A DNA stretch of 64,000 nucleotides from G963704535 sp963704535. Its GTDB lineage: Bacteria > Chloroflexota > Chloroflexia > Chloroflexales > Roseiflexaceae. Made by a program: the position numbers and the translations under genes. The DNA is taken from positions 5,022,001 through 5,086,000 of the forward strand of contig OY969916.1 in the NCBI GenBank assembly GCA_963704535.1, in the 5' to 3' direction. Below are positions 26,712 through 35,240 of the stretch, in pieces. The notes under the pieces were generated by a model that was given only the letters and a program-made list of their open reading frames with translations, did no database searches and was not told the origin of the DNA. Positions within the stretch are counted from its first letter, which is position 1; each line of letters opens with the position of its first letter.

Positions 26712-27914
26712 TTACTTCACGGTCACATCGGTCTTGATCGTACCATCGGCCAGGCCCTTAAGGGTCTCATCGAGCTTGGCCTGCACATCGGCGGGGATAG
26801 CCGCCTCGGTATCGTGGAACGGCGCCAGGCCGACGCCCTCATTCGCGGCGTCGTAGAGCACCGTAGCGCCCTCGTAGTCGCCCGACTGCGCGTCCTTGAT
26901 CGCGGAGAAGACGGCATTGTCCACGCGCTTGATCGCGCTGGAGAGGATCTTGTCCGAGCCGGGGGCCGCGCCGTTCTGGAAGGTGGTGACGTACTCATCC
27001 TGGTCCACGCCGATGACGTAGACCCCGTCCTGAGCGGCAGCCTGGATACCACCGGAGCCGGTCTGGCCGCCGGCGCCGAAGATCACATCGGCGCCCTCGG
27101 CGATGAAGCTCTTGGCCGCCTCGCCGCCGCGCGCGCGGTCGGTGAAGGAGTCGATGTAGACAAAACTGACCGTGATATCGGGCTTGATCGACTTCGCGCC
27201 GTTCTCATAGCCCTTGACGAACTTCTGGACCGCCGGAACCGCCTCAATGCCGCCGACCACAGCGATCGAGTTGCTCTGGCTCAGCGAGGCGGCCAGAACG
27301 CCGGCCATGAAGCCGGCCTGATCCTCGGCGAAGACCAGACCGCGCACATTGGTGATGGCCGGGTCGTAGGCGAAGTCGACGATCGCGTACTTGATATCCG
27401 GGTGCTTCTCGGCGGCGGCCTTGAGGGCATCGCCCATCAGGAAGCCGACGGCGATAATCATATCGAAGCCCTCGGAGGCGAACTGCTCAAGGTTCTTCTC
27501 ATAATCGGCCTGAGCCTGAGTCTCGATAAAGGCGATCTCGACGCCCAGCTCGGACTCGGCGCGCTTGAGGCCATCGTAGGCATACTGGTTAAACGTGCCG
27601 TCGTTGACCTTACCGACATCGGTGACAAGGCCAACCTTGATCTTCTCCCCACCCCCGGTGGCCGGTGCTGCGGTCGGTTCGGCCATCGCGGTTGGTTCGG
27701 CCATCGCGGTCGGCTCGGCCATCGCGGTCGGTTCGGCCATCGCGGTCGGTTCGGCCATCGCGGTCGGAGCGGGTGCCGCAGTCGCAGCAGCCGGTGCAGC
27801 AGTCGCCGCAGCCGGTGCCGCAGTCGGCTGCGTCGTGGTGCCGCCGGCACCGCAAGCAACCAGCGCCGGCACGAGCAAGACCAGCAGCAGCATCGCATAG
27901 AGCGATTTTCGCAT
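26712..27914 (-). CDS. BMP-family (Med/BmpA) substrate-binding lipoprotein
   Basis: A lipoprotein signal (LLLVLLVPALVAC, Cys at position 21) is followed by a Thr/Pro/Ala linker with five PTAMAE repeats (18-nt tandem DNA repeat, about 27680-27775) and the BMP fold from about residue 90: IKVGLVTDVGKVNDGTFNQY, FDMIIAVGFLMGDALK, GLVFAEDQAGFMAG, ADVIFGAGGQTGSGGIQAA. It binds the ligand (nucleosides in studied homologues) outside the membrane. The ATG at 27914 has AAGGAGGA upstream; the frame extends 20 residues further without support. First gene of the importer operon, behind the promoter at 28.1 kb. Confidence 0.93.
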   Translation of the reverse strand: MRKSLYAMLLLVLLVPALVACGAGGTTTQPTAAPAAATAAPAAATAAPAPTAMAEPTAMAEPTAMAEPTAMAEPTAMAEPTAAPATGGGEKIKVGLVTDVGKVNDGTFNQYAYDGLKRAESELGVEIAFIETQAQADYEKNLEQFASEGFDMIIAVGFLMGDALKAAAEKHPDIKYAIVDFAYDPAITNVRGLVFAEDQAGFMAGVLAASLSQSNSIAVVGGIEAVPAVQKFVKGYENGAKSIKPDITVSFVYIDSFTDRARGGEAAKSFIAEGADVIFGAGGQTGSGGIQAAAQDGVYVIGVDQDEYVTTFQNGAAPGSDKILSSAIKRVDNAVFSAIKDAQSGDYEGATVLYDAANEGVGLAPFHDTEAAIPADVQAKLDETLKGLADGTIKTDVTVK

Positions 27915-28078
27915 GAGAATCTTCCTCCTTGGTATAGAAAGGACCAGGAATCTGAACAGCGTGGAGTGTATCAACGAGGTGCTTCGATGAAGGGATCGGG
28001 CTTCCGTGGCGCGGGCAACCCCTCACCTCCTTTCCTGCGTGGTGCAGCAAGCGCATCGATAAGCCCTGGATGGCTCGG

Positions 28079-28107
28079 ATTATAGCAGCGAAGCGCGGTT
28101 TTGGCAA
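28079..28107 (-). promoter_or_regulatory. Sigma70-type promoter for the BMP importer operon
   Basis: TTGCCA (28107-28102), 17 bases, TATAAT (28084-28079) on the minus strand; the -10 is a perfect consensus. The leader to the ATG at 27914 is about 155 nt. A heptamer hairpin abuts the upstream side of the -35. Confidence 0.65.
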
Positions 28108-28110
28108 CCA

Positions 28111-28186
28111 AATGGTCAGTAGTCCGTTGTCAGTGGTCCGTTGTCGCTATAAGCAACTGACAACGGACTACTGACTACTGACAACT
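28111..28186. repeat. Heptamer-repeat hairpin (TCAGTAG/TCCGTTG class)
   Basis: GTCAGTAGTCCGTTGTC and TCAGTGGTCCGTTGTC are followed, after GCTATAAG, by CAACTGACAACGGACTACTG. The element sits between the BMP promoter and the stop of the nuclease-like gene at 28185. Confidence 0.85.
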
Positions 28187-28625
28187 ACAGGTTGCGGTTG
28201 GCCCAGGCGAGGAACTCGGCCAGCGAGAAGACGGCCAGCAGATTGCCGGCGACCTGGCCGCGCAGCCACTGGAGCGCGCCGGGCCGCTGGCCGCCGCCGT
28301 CGGCGATCACCAGCGCCGGGCAGGGGTAGCACTGCTGAATATTAAGCGCGAGGTAGGGAAATTTTTCATCCACACTGCCGGTCGACTGCTGCCACTTGAC
28401 CTCGACGGCCAGGCCGCCGGGGAAGCCGGGCGCGCCGCGCACCCAGAAATCGGCCAGCAGCGGCAGGCCATAAATGCTGTGGCCGATCGGGTACTGGGCG
28501 ACGAACAGGCGCGCCGGGCGGGGCCGGCGCGCGAAGCCGCGAAACATGGCCGTCTGCTCGGCCTCCGGCTCGGCCTCCAGCGCCTCCTGGGCGCTCAACT
28601 CGACATAGCCGCGGCCAAGCAGCAC
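28185..28625 (-). CDS. PD-(D/E)XK nuclease superfamily protein, N terminus probably frameshifted
   Basis: A small nuclease-like fold: LADFWVRGAPGFPGGLAVEVKWQQ carries the Asp...Glu-x-Lys triad, followed by STGSVDEKFPYLALNIQQCY and PALVIADGGGQRPGA. The annotated start is GTG 28625, but the same frame continues upstream as HYAPSSTGSVAESTIRG to a TGA at about 28695 with no start, while ATG 28698 (MTHDRG) is one frame off. A single surplus base near 28685 would give a 171-residue protein. It lies 287 bases downstream of a DNA methyltransferase gene on the same strand, so a restriction function is possible but unproven. The stop is at the edge of a heptamer hairpin. Confidence 0.6.
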   Translation of the reverse strand: MLLGRGYVELSAQEALEAEPEAEQTAMFRGFARRPRPARLFVAQYPIGHSIYGLPLLADFWVRGAPGFPGGLAVEVKWQQSTGSVDEKFPYLALNIQQCYPCPALVIADGGGQRPGALQWLRGQVAGNLLAVFSLAEFLAWANRNL

Positions 28626-28696
28626 GCCGCGGATGGTGGACTCCGCGACGCTGCCGGTCGAACTCGGCGCGTAATGGGCGGCCCCGATCGTGAGTC

Positions 28697-28911
28697 ATGT
28701 GGCGATTTACGATTTTACGATTGACGATTGACGATTACCAGGGTGCCGGTAGTGTACCACATCGGGAGGAAGGCGCAAGGAGGGCCGGTGACAAGATGAC
28801 AAGATGACAAGGAGAGGGGGTGAAGGGGTGAAGGGGTGACAAGAAGAGGGAGAAAGGGGGTGAAGGGGTGACAAGGGCCTCACCCTTTCACCCCTTCACC
28901 TGCTTCGGTGG
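28697..28911. repeat. Short-repeat cluster between nuclease-like and methyltransferase genes
   Basis: Three classes occur in order: ACGATTG heptamers (28700-28738), AAGATGAC octamers (28790-28812) and GGGGTGAA octamers (28818-28900), the last followed by its complement CCTTTCACCCC to form a hairpin. No gene is seen here. Confidence 0.8.
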
Positions 28912-29565
28912 TCAGTGGTCGGTGGTCAGTGGCCGGCGAAAGATCGTCAGCGTCTCGTGGAGGATCGGCACAAACGCGCCGCCATAGCGGGTCTTGTTCG
29001 AGCTGACGTTGTGCTGCACCTTGACGATAATCCCTTCGAGATGGGCGCGGTCGATGCGCGGGACATCGGCGGTCAGCGGCTCATAGCGGCCCTGCCGCCG
29101 CAGATCGCCGATCAGCACCGCCAGCCGGCCACCGGGCGCCAGCAGCTCGAAGAAGCGCCAGTAGCCGGCGCGCAGCAGCGCCAGGAAGACGGCGACCGAA
29201 ACGCTACGGCTCAGATCACGCGGGTCGTCGGTGTAGACCTTCATATCGTGGTAGGGCGGATGCCAGAAGATCAGGTCGTAGCCGGCGCCGATCTCGTCGC
29301 GCAGGCTGTCGGTGCCGGAACGCAGGTCGTAGCCCGCGTAGTCGACGCCCATGTCGGCGCAGACCTCGCGGCTGGTGCCGCCGCCCTCCATCGGGTCGAG
29401 CACGTGGCGCGGGGCGTAGGTGGCGCACAGATCGATCAGCAGGTACCCAGAGCAGTTGCCGGGGTAGCGGTTGTCGCCCCACGGGCCGCGGTCGGGGTAG
29501 CTAACCACGCTAGTCAGCGGCGAGCGGCGGCGCAGATATTCGGCTAGAGTACGTTGGTCGCGCAT
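28912..29565 (-). CDS. Solitary DNA methyltransferase (N4/N6 type)
   Basis: This 217-residue protein has VLDPMEGGGTSREVCADMG (cofactor motif I, order typical of beta-class enzymes) and DLIFWHPPYHDMK (catalytic motif IV, xPPY). N4-cytosine or N6-adenine modification is expected. The start at ATG 29565 (RDQRTLAEYLRRRSPL) is preferred because upstream codons come from a heptamer array. The last residues (FRRPLTTDH) are read from another heptamer array, so the natural stop may have been displaced. A target-recognition domain is short or absent, as in phage-type and orphan enzymes. Pairing with the nuclease-like gene downstream is discussed in the findings. Confidence 0.78.
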   Translation of the reverse strand: MRDQRTLAEYLRRRSPLTSVVSYPDRGPWGDNRYPGNCSGYLLIDLCATYAPRHVLDPMEGGGTSREVCADMGVDYAGYDLRSGTDSLRDEIGAGYDLIFWHPPYHDMKVYTDDPRDLSRSVSVAVFLALLRAGYWRFFELLAPGGRLAVLIGDLRRQGRYEPLTADVPRIDRAHLEGIIVKVQHNVSSNKTRYGGAFVPILHETLTIFRRPLTTDH

Positions 29566-29583
29566 CCTGATCCGCGAAGTTAT

Positions 29584-29648
29584 GCTATTGCGTGTTGCGT
29601 GTTGCGTGTTGCGTGTCAGCGCACCCTGACACGCAACACGCAACACAG
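29584..29648. repeat. Heptamer-repeat hairpin (GTGTTGC class)
   Basis: Four tandem GTGTTGC heptamers, GTCAGCGCACCCTGAC spacer (itself a small palindrome), then the complementary GCAACAC units. It lies upstream of the methyltransferase start. Confidence 0.9.
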
Positions 29649-29691
29649 ACAAATGCCGATAAGCACGTCATGCGACCCAGGATACCACAGA

Positions 29692-30384
29692 TCAGCGACC
29701 GAACTCGCCGCGCACCGGCTGATCCTTGATGCCCAGAAAGCGCTCGATCTCCTGCTCCAGGTACAGCGCCTGCTCCGAGTTCTCCAGGCCCGTCACCAGC
29801 TTCTCGTCCTTGCCGGTGTTGAGCGCCACGTGAACCTCATAGGTGTAATTCGTGGAGTTTTTTCCCCGGTGGATCTGCTCTTTGCAATACATCTGGCGGA
29901 TGCCGGCGCTATCGAGCTGCTTCCGGCCGGGCCAGGGCAGCGGGCCGTGGCTGACGGCCAGCGCAACCCGGCTGACGTTGATAGTGGTGCGGTTGAAGTA
30001 GCCGGCGATCACGGTGTAGGTCAGGAAGACGCCGATCGCTGCGTGGCCGGTCGCGAAGAGCGCCATAATCCAGACGCCCTGCGAGAGCGCCATGCTGTAC
30101 CAAAACAGCAGAAAGCCGTCCCAGATCAGGCAGAAGAAAGTCAGAAAGATATACTTCAGGCTGAACCAGCGCCTGATAATCGTGAGGTCATAACCGTTGT
30201 TGGCGACGGCAATGCCATTCGGCATAGGCACGTCGAGGCGTTTGGGCTGCTGTATGCCCGGCGCGTCGATCGTGCCCTCGAAGCTGAATACGGCGTTGCA
30301 GCCGGCGCATTTCGCGATCAGTCGGTCGAGGTTGATATGCTCGACCGAGATCTGTGAGCCACAGTATGGGCAGTTGAGTTTCAC
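29692..30384 (-). CDS. Zinc-ribbon membrane protein, unknown function
   Basis: The N terminus KLNCPYCGSQISVEHINLDR with a second pair CAGC at about residue 27 forms a zinc ribbon. Two membrane segments follow (about residues 75-100, IFLTFFCLIWDGFLLFWYS, and 105-130, IMALFATGHAAIGVFLTYTV), then a soluble beta-rich domain (NVSRVALAVSHGPLPWPGRK, TYEVHVALNTGKDEKLVTGL) reminiscent of bacterial PH-like membrane-associated domains. The GTG at 30384 is chosen for the AAAGGAG five bases upstream. The protein is 230 residues. No specific family was recognised and neighbours give no functional clue. Confidence 0.7.
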   Translation of the reverse strand: MKLNCPYCGSQISVEHINLDRLIAKCAGCNAVFSFEGTIDAPGIQQPKRLDVPMPNGIAVANNGYDLTIIRRWFSLKYIFLTFFCLIWDGFLLFWYSMALSQGVWIMALFATGHAAIGVFLTYTVIAGYFNRTTINVSRVALAVSHGPLPWPGRKQLDSAGIRQMYCKEQIHRGKNSTNYTYEVHVALNTGKDEKLVTGLENSEQALYLEQEIERFLGIKDQPVRGEFGR

Positions 30385-30405
30385 AGCGGCTCCTTTTACT
30401 ACCAA

Positions 30406-30734
30406 TTAGTACAGCTTGGCGTAAGATCGCCCACGATTTCTCATCACGAAGCTCGCGAAGACTCGAAGATCACGAAGGCTCTATAGCCATATCTATCAGT
30501 CCCCTTCGTGGTCTTCGTACCTTCGTGCTCTTCGTGGCAAAACTGCTGGTTTATTTACGCCGAGCTGGACTAGACGAAATCGGGCCGCCGGGCAAAAGAC
30601 GGCCAGCCCGCAGCATAGCACAGACATGAACGATGGAGAAGCACACTATTGATTCGAGCGGGTAACGATTCGATAGCCGGCGCAGGGCTATTCTATGCTA
30701 TGATTGGCCTGCTTGAAGACGCCCTGGAGTGCCA
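30406..30734. other. Intergenic region with CGAAGATCACGAAG-type repeat hairpin
   Basis: Between divergent genes. Positions 30450-30480 carry CGAAG-rich repeats (CACGAAGCTCGCGAAGACTC) and 30500-30535 their approximate complement (CTTCGTGGTCTTCG, CTTCGTGCTC), forming a long imperfect hairpin. A related single-sided copy is at 34155-34192. A TATGAT hexamer at 30699-30704 could be a -10 for the carboxylase gene, but no -35 is evident. Confidence 0.6.
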
Positions 30735-32712
30735 ATGATCACCTCGCTGCTGATCGCCAATCGCGGAGAGATCGCCTGCCGGATCATCCGCACCTGCTGG
30801 CGGCTCGGGATTCGGACGGTGGCGGTCTACTCGGACGCCGACGCGCGGGCGCGCCACGTGGCGCTGGCCGACGAGGCGGTACAAATCGGCCCGGCGCCCG
30901 CGCGCGAGTCCTACCTGGCGATCGAGCCGATCATCGAGGCGGCGCGCCGGACGGCGACCGACGCCCTGCACCCCGGCTTTGGGTTCCTGGCTGAGAACAG
31001 CGCATTCGCCGAGGCGTGTGTAGCGGCGGGCCTGCTCTTCATCGGGCCGGCGCCGGCGGCGCTGGCGGCGCTGGGCGACAAGCGCGCCGCTAGGGAGCTG
31101 GTCGAGCGGGCCGGCGTGCCGATCATCCCCGGCTACGGCGGCGCCGACCAGGCCGGCGCGACCTTGCGGCGCGAGGCGGCGCGGATCGGCTGGCCGCTGA
31201 TGGTCAAGCCGGCAGCGGGCGGCGGCGGCAAGGGCATGCGGTTGGTGCGGCACCCCGACGACCTGGACGCGGCGATCGAGTCGGCCCGGCACGAGTCGCG
31301 CCAGGCGTTCGGCACCGACGCGCTGCTGCTGGAGCAGGCGCTGGCGGCGCCACGGCACGTCGAGGTGCAGATCTTCGGCGACCAACACGGCAACCTGATC
31401 GCGCTGGGCGAGCGGGAGTGCTCGATCCAGCGGCGCTACCAGAAAGTGATCGAGGAGACGCCGTCGCCGGCGCTGACGCCGGAGCTGCGCGCGGCGATGG
31501 CTACGGCGGCAGTGGCGGTCGGGCGCGCGGTCGGCTACAGCAGCGCCGGCACGGTCGAGTTCCTGCTCGATCGCGAGGGCCGATTCTACTTCCTGGAGGT
31601 CAACCCGCGACTCCAGGTCGAGCACCCGATCACCGAGTGTGTCACCGGCCTGGACCTGGTCGAGTGGCAGATCCGGGTGGCCGAGGGCCAGCCGCTGCCG
31701 CTGCGCCAGGACGAGGTGCGGCCAGCGGGGCACGCGATCGAGGCGCGCCTGTACGCCGAGAGCGGGTTCTTGCCGGCGACCGGGGAGGTGCTGCTGTGGC
31801 GCGAGCCCGACGGCGAGGGGCTTCGCGTCGATAGCGGCATCCGGGGCGGCGACCAGGTCACCATCCACTATGATCCCATGCTGGCGAAGATCATCGCCCA
31901 CGGCCCCGACCGGGCCACGGCTTGCCGGCGGCTGGCGCGGGCGCTGGAGACGACCAGTCTGCTCGGCGTCGGCAATAACCGCCTGTTCCTGCGAGCGGTG
32001 CTTGATCACCCAGCGTTCCTGGCCAGCGACCTCAGCACTGAGTTCATCGCCGACCATTTCGCCGGCTGGGCCGAGCCGGAGGGTGATACGCCATTGGCGC
32101 TGCTGGCCGCTGCCCTGGCCCAGTGGAACTCGACACCCGCAGATCGAGAACAACCCCGGCTACTGGCGCAACAACCCGAACCAACCGCAGCTCTATCAAT
32201 TCGCGCTAGCAGGGCGCGACGAGCCGGCCGACGTCTGGCTGACGGCAGGGCGCCAGGGGCTGACCTGCCGGATCTCGACGACCGAGGCGCCAGCCGACTT
32301 GGCGGTGGAGCTGCACAGCCTGGATACGCATGAGATCACGCTGACCGTCGATGGGTACCGGCAGCGGGCGCTATACGCCCGCGACGGCGATCGGTGGTGG
32401 GTGCAGACGCGGGCGGGCGTGGTACAGATGCGCTCGGTCGCGCTGCTGCCCGAGCCGCAGGCGCCGGCCGACGCGGGCGGCTCACTGCGGGCGCCAATGC
32501 CTGGCGCGGTGCTGGCGGTGCTGGTCAAGGTGGGCCAGCGCGTGGCGAAGGGGGACGCGCTGATGAAGCTTGAAGCGATGAAGATGGAGCATACCATCCG
32601 CACGGCGGCCGACGGCGTCGTGGGGGCGATCCACTTCGCGCCGGGCGATACGGTGGAGGCCGACGCACTGCTGATCGAGATCGAAGAACTAACGAGAAAA
32701 GGGGGAGTTTGA
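30735..32712 (+). CDS. Acyl-CoA carboxylase biotin carboxylase subunit fused to biotinyl carrier domain, frameshifted
   Basis: The first 450 residues are a biotin carboxylase (SLLIANRGEIACRIIRTC; ATP-grasp KPAAGGGGKGMRLVR; EVNPRLQVEHPITE). After a linker (QIENNPGYWRNNPNQPQLYQ) a biotinyl domain ends the protein; the biotin lysine is in LEAMKMEHTI. Such about 660-residue fusions are alpha subunits of acetyl-, propionyl- or methylcrotonyl-CoA carboxylases, which need a separate carboxyltransferase not seen here. In phototrophic Chloroflexota such enzymes can serve the 3-hydroxypropionate route, but this is not shown. The frame shifts near 32145 (one extra C). The last residues KGGV and the TGA come from a dispersed hairpin. 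TGGAG precedes ATG 30735. Confidence 0.9.
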
Positions 32713-32815
32713 GGGGTCGCCCCTCAGTCTCTCCCCTCCCACATTGATGTTTTACAGTTCCGGGAAAAGGGGGGTTTGAGGGGGCAGCCCCCTCAGTCTC
32801 TCCCTACCCACATTG
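32694..32815 (+). repeat. Two dispersed GGGG/CCCC hairpins between carboxylase and reductase genes
   Basis: Copies at about 32697-32741 and 32764-32808 (AAAAGGGGGAGTTTGAGGGG, then TCGCCCCTCAGTCTC; second with GGGGGC-A-GCCCCC). The first supplies the stop codon of the carboxylase. Both share the trailing segment CCCACATTG, so they are tandem duplicates about 67 bases apart. Confidence 0.85.
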
Positions 32816-32828
32816 TAAAAGGACATGT

Positions 32829-33674
32829 ATGCAATACAAGTCTATCTTTCGGCCGGGGCTGTTTGCGGGGCAGACAATCATTATCACGGGCGGCGGCACC
32901 GGGATCGGGCGGGCGACGTCGCACGAGTTGGCGGCGCTGGGAGCACACGTGGTGCTGGCGTCGCGCAAGCAGGAGCACCTGGAGCCGACGCGCGCTGAGA
33001 TCGCGGCCGCTGGGGGCGGCGTCACGATCCAGGTCTGCGATGTGCGCGACGAGGCGCAGGTGGCGGCGCTGTTCGAGGCGGTGCTGGCCGAGCGCGGCGC
33101 CGTCCACGGCCTGTTCAACAATGGCGGCGGCCAGTTTCTCTCCCCGGCCGACCAGATCTCGCTGCGGGGCTGGCAGGCAGTGGTGGAGACCAACCTGACC
33201 GGGACGTTCCTGATGTGCCGGGAGGCGTTCAAGCGCGGTATGGAGGCGCACGGCGGCGCGATCGTCAATATGCTGATCGACCACTGGCGCGGCTTCCCCG
33301 GCATGGCGCACTCGGCGGCGGCGCGGGCGGGGGTCGAGAACCTGACGCGAACGCTGGCGGTCGAGTGGGCGCGGGCGGGGGTGCGAGTCAATGCGGTGGC
33401 GCCGGGGGTGATCCAGTCGAGCGGGCTGGAGCGCTACGGCGAGGCGGGGCGGTCCTTCCTGGAGCTGGCGCGCCAGGACATCCCGGCCAAGCGCCTGGGC
33501 ACCGAGAGCGAGGTGGCATCGGTGGTGACGTTCCTGCTTTCCCCGGCGGCGTCCTATATCAGCGGCGCGACGATCAAGATCGACGGGGCCAGCGGGCTGT
33601 GGCGGAAGACCTGGGAGATCCTCGACCATGATCGGGCGCCGGAGCCGTTCGATGGGTTCGCGGAGGAGACGTAG
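32829..33674 (+). CDS. SDR-family reductase, peroxisomal trans-2-enoyl-CoA reductase (PECR)-like
   Basis: This 281-residue Rossmann enzyme has the cofactor motif TGGGTGIGRATSHEL. It matches the PECR subgroup closely: NNGGGQFLSPADQISLRGWQ, ETNLTGTFLMC, HSAAARAGVENLTRTLAVEW, VNAVAPGVIQSSG and FLLSPAASYISG. PECR reduces trans-2-enoyl-CoA with NADPH. The usual SDR catalytic Tyr (YxxxK) is replaced here by HSAAARAG, and the shifted Tyr that I recall in animal PECR (AGVYNLTK) is Glu (AGVENLTR), so the proton donor is unclear. It is the last gene of a unit with the carboxylase, implying acyl-CoA metabolism. The start has no strong ribosome-binding site. Confidence 0.82.
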   Translation: MQYKSIFRPGLFAGQTIIITGGGTGIGRATSHELAALGAHVVLASRKQEHLEPTRAEIAAAGGGVTIQVCDVRDEAQVAALFEAVLAERGAVHGLFNNGGGQFLSPADQISLRGWQAVVETNLTGTFLMCREAFKRGMEAHGGAIVNMLIDHWRGFPGMAHSAAARAGVENLTRTLAVEWARAGVRVNAVAPGVIQSSGLERYGEAGRSFLELARQDIPAKRLGTESEVASVVTFLLSPAASYISGATIKIDGASGLWRKTWEILDHDRAPEPFDGFAEET

Positions 33675-33689
33675 GATTCTCGGTTCTTC

Positions 33690-33935
33690 TCAGACATACC
33701 GCTGCTCCAACCGATCATGGGTCGCGCCAACCTGCCTGGCGACGCCGTGGGCATCCGGCTGCTCCCAGACTCGCAGCTCAATCACTGTTTTCCCTAACTG
33801 ATCGAAGACCGCGTCGATCAGGCGGTTGAGCATGTCGCTGTCGTAGCGATCGGCCGGGATGGAGATGGTCGTCCTGGCTTGACCAGCGGCCAGGTAGTCC
33901 CACAGCAGCGACCCATGATGATTGTGAGCTTGCAT
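33690..33935 (-). CDS. Small hypothetical protein
   Basis: This 81-residue protein has no recognised family. The sequence ARTTISIPADRYDSDMLNRL then IDAVFDQLGKTVIELRVWEQ looks like a compact alpha/beta fold. GGAGC lies eight bases before the ATG. It points toward the reductase gene (convergent) and no partner is evident. Composition is like the neighbours, so it is more likely a real small gene than noise. Confidence 0.4.
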   Translation of the reverse strand: MQAHNHHGSLLWDYLAAGQARTTISIPADRYDSDMLNRLIDAVFDQLGKTVIELRVWEQPDAHGVARQVGATHDRLEQRYV

Positions 33936-34036
33936 CTTGGTGCTCCATCTTCACTTAGAGACAGCTTGATAAGGTGGAGTATACACCGCGCCCGGCCGGA
34001 GGGTATGTATCAAAAGATGTATTTACGGGGTTAATT

Positions 34037-34128
34037 TCAGAGCAGGCCCAGCTCGACCGTGGGCGAGGGTCTGGGTGCGGCTGTGGACGCCGAGTTTGCC
34101 GTACAGGTTGCTCAGGTGGCGCTTCGTA
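34037..34128 (-). pseudogene. Remnant of a LuxR-type helix-turn-helix C terminus
   Basis: Translation gives KRHLSNLYGKLGVHSRTQTLAH, the recognition helix and tail of a LuxR/NarL DNA-binding domain, followed one frame off by VELGLL and a stop. Nothing upstream encodes the rest of a regulator, so this is a decayed fragment. Confidence 0.6.
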
Positions 34129-34474
34129 GAATGGCGCCACCTGAAACCTTGTCTTAACCACGAAGCTCACGAAGATACGAAGATCACGAAGGCCCGAAAT
34201 GATTGATTTATCTAATGGGGAGTTTGCAGAGGAGGTGCCTCAAATTCCCCATTCCAACACGGATTAAACAGATGATACCTATCCGTACGAATATGATAAA
34301 TATATGAACACACTTATCTCGATAATCCGTATCTATCCCGTGGCATCGATATTGCAGCACTACTCTTCCTGTGCCACAGTGTAGAAGATTGAGAGTGGCA
34401 CATGGGTGCGGCAGCGATGTCGTTCAGATATAGCATCAACATCGCCACACACCCAACGATGAAAGGAGTTTATT
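34129..34474. other. Intergenic region upstream of the M15-like gene
   Basis: Contains a CACGAAGCTCACGAAGATACG repeat (34155-34192; related to the one at 30.45 kb), a degenerate GGGG/CCCC hairpin (34213-34256) and, at 34369-34401, the inverted pair TGTGCCAC...GTGGCACA separated by 17 bases, a candidate operator. The DNA from 34250 to 34475 is markedly AT-richer than neighbours. Confidence 0.5.
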
Positions 34475-34989
34475 ATGAGTACGAAGCACACCAAATGGAA
34501 TGTCACTACTGTTGTGGCGCTCATCTTGGGACTCTGCTGACAATCTCGGTCAGTCAACCAGCCGCCGCGAGCGGTGTTCGCATAACGCACGCCGAAGCGG
34601 CCAGTCGCCTCAGTGGTGCCGGCATCACTTGGTCATCGTCGGGCAACTGTAGCGACCGTAACAACGGCACGTGTACATCCTTCGAGCAAATCTACTCCGG
34701 CACGATCGACGGCATCATCACGCTGAAGAACGCCAGCGGTTGCGCGATCAATGTGACTGGCGGTACCGAGACCGGCCATGCGACCAACGGCACCGCGCCG
34801 GCGCCGTCCTACGCGACCCATTGGAACGGGTACAAGATCGACACTAGCCTCTCGACGTGCATCCAGAACTACGTCCAGGCCCACTTTACCTCGATCGCAC
34901 CACGATCCAACGGCGACCCGCAGTGGCAGTCCGCCGCCGGGAATATCTACGCCAAGGAGGGCAGTCACTGGGATATCTACTACAAGTAG
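34475..34989 (+). CDS. Secreted M15-like peptidase domain protein, frameshifted
   Basis: ATG 34475 has AAAGGAG seven bases upstream and begins a signal peptide (STKHTKWNVTTVVALILG) that runs into a stop; the continuation (LLTISVSQPAAASG, then the mature domain) is in another frame from about 34535. The mature part contains THAEAASRLSGAGITWSSSG, two Cys pairs, ETGHATNG and HWNGYKIDTS, and EGSHWDIYYK. The spacing of His, Asp and the final His resembles the zinc site of M15-type D-Ala-D-Ala carboxypeptidases, and similar short secreted proteins occur in Streptomyces. A cell-wall peptidase role is an inference. The gene lies alone in an AT-richer segment between a LuxR remnant and two hairpins, suggesting transfer. 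Confidence 0.6.
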
Positions 34990-35038
34990 TATCGGTGGTG
35001 TCCATTATTGCCTGCGGCAGCAAGGTACTTTACCCATT

Positions 35039-35086
35039 TTTTTCCATCGATTCTTCGCCTGGTCGGGCGAAGAATTGATGGAAAAA
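35039..35086. repeat. Long inverted repeat after the M15-like gene
   Basis: Arms of 21 bp (TTTTCCATCGATTCTTCGCC and its complement with one mismatch) and a six-base loop. The T-run precedes and the A-run follows the stem on both strands, opposite to an intrinsic terminator. Confidence 0.6.
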
Positions 35087-35116
35087 GGAAGAACAAAGAA
35101 CCACTTGTTATGTGGA

Positions 35117-35147
35117 GCGGCTTGGAGGGATGGTCCCTCCAAGCCGC
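35117..35147. terminator. Perfect 14-bp GC-rich hairpin between convergent genes
   Basis: GCGGCTTGGAGGGA and its exact complement flank a TGG loop; CCTTTG follows on the plus strand. Its position between the convergent M15-like gene and cruA suggests bidirectional transcription termination, though the T-tract is poor. Confidence 0.5.
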
Positions 35148-35240
35148 CCTTTGCATGGAATGAATTGTACGGAGAAACGTGCGGATTAAGCGGGAGCTAC
35201 GCAACCTAGCCCGCGCCGGTATTAGTTGGTATTGGTCGGT

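Noticed and set aside
35039..35086. Intrinsic terminator
   Set aside because: The T-run precedes the stem and the A-run follows it on both strands, the wrong arrangement for termination.
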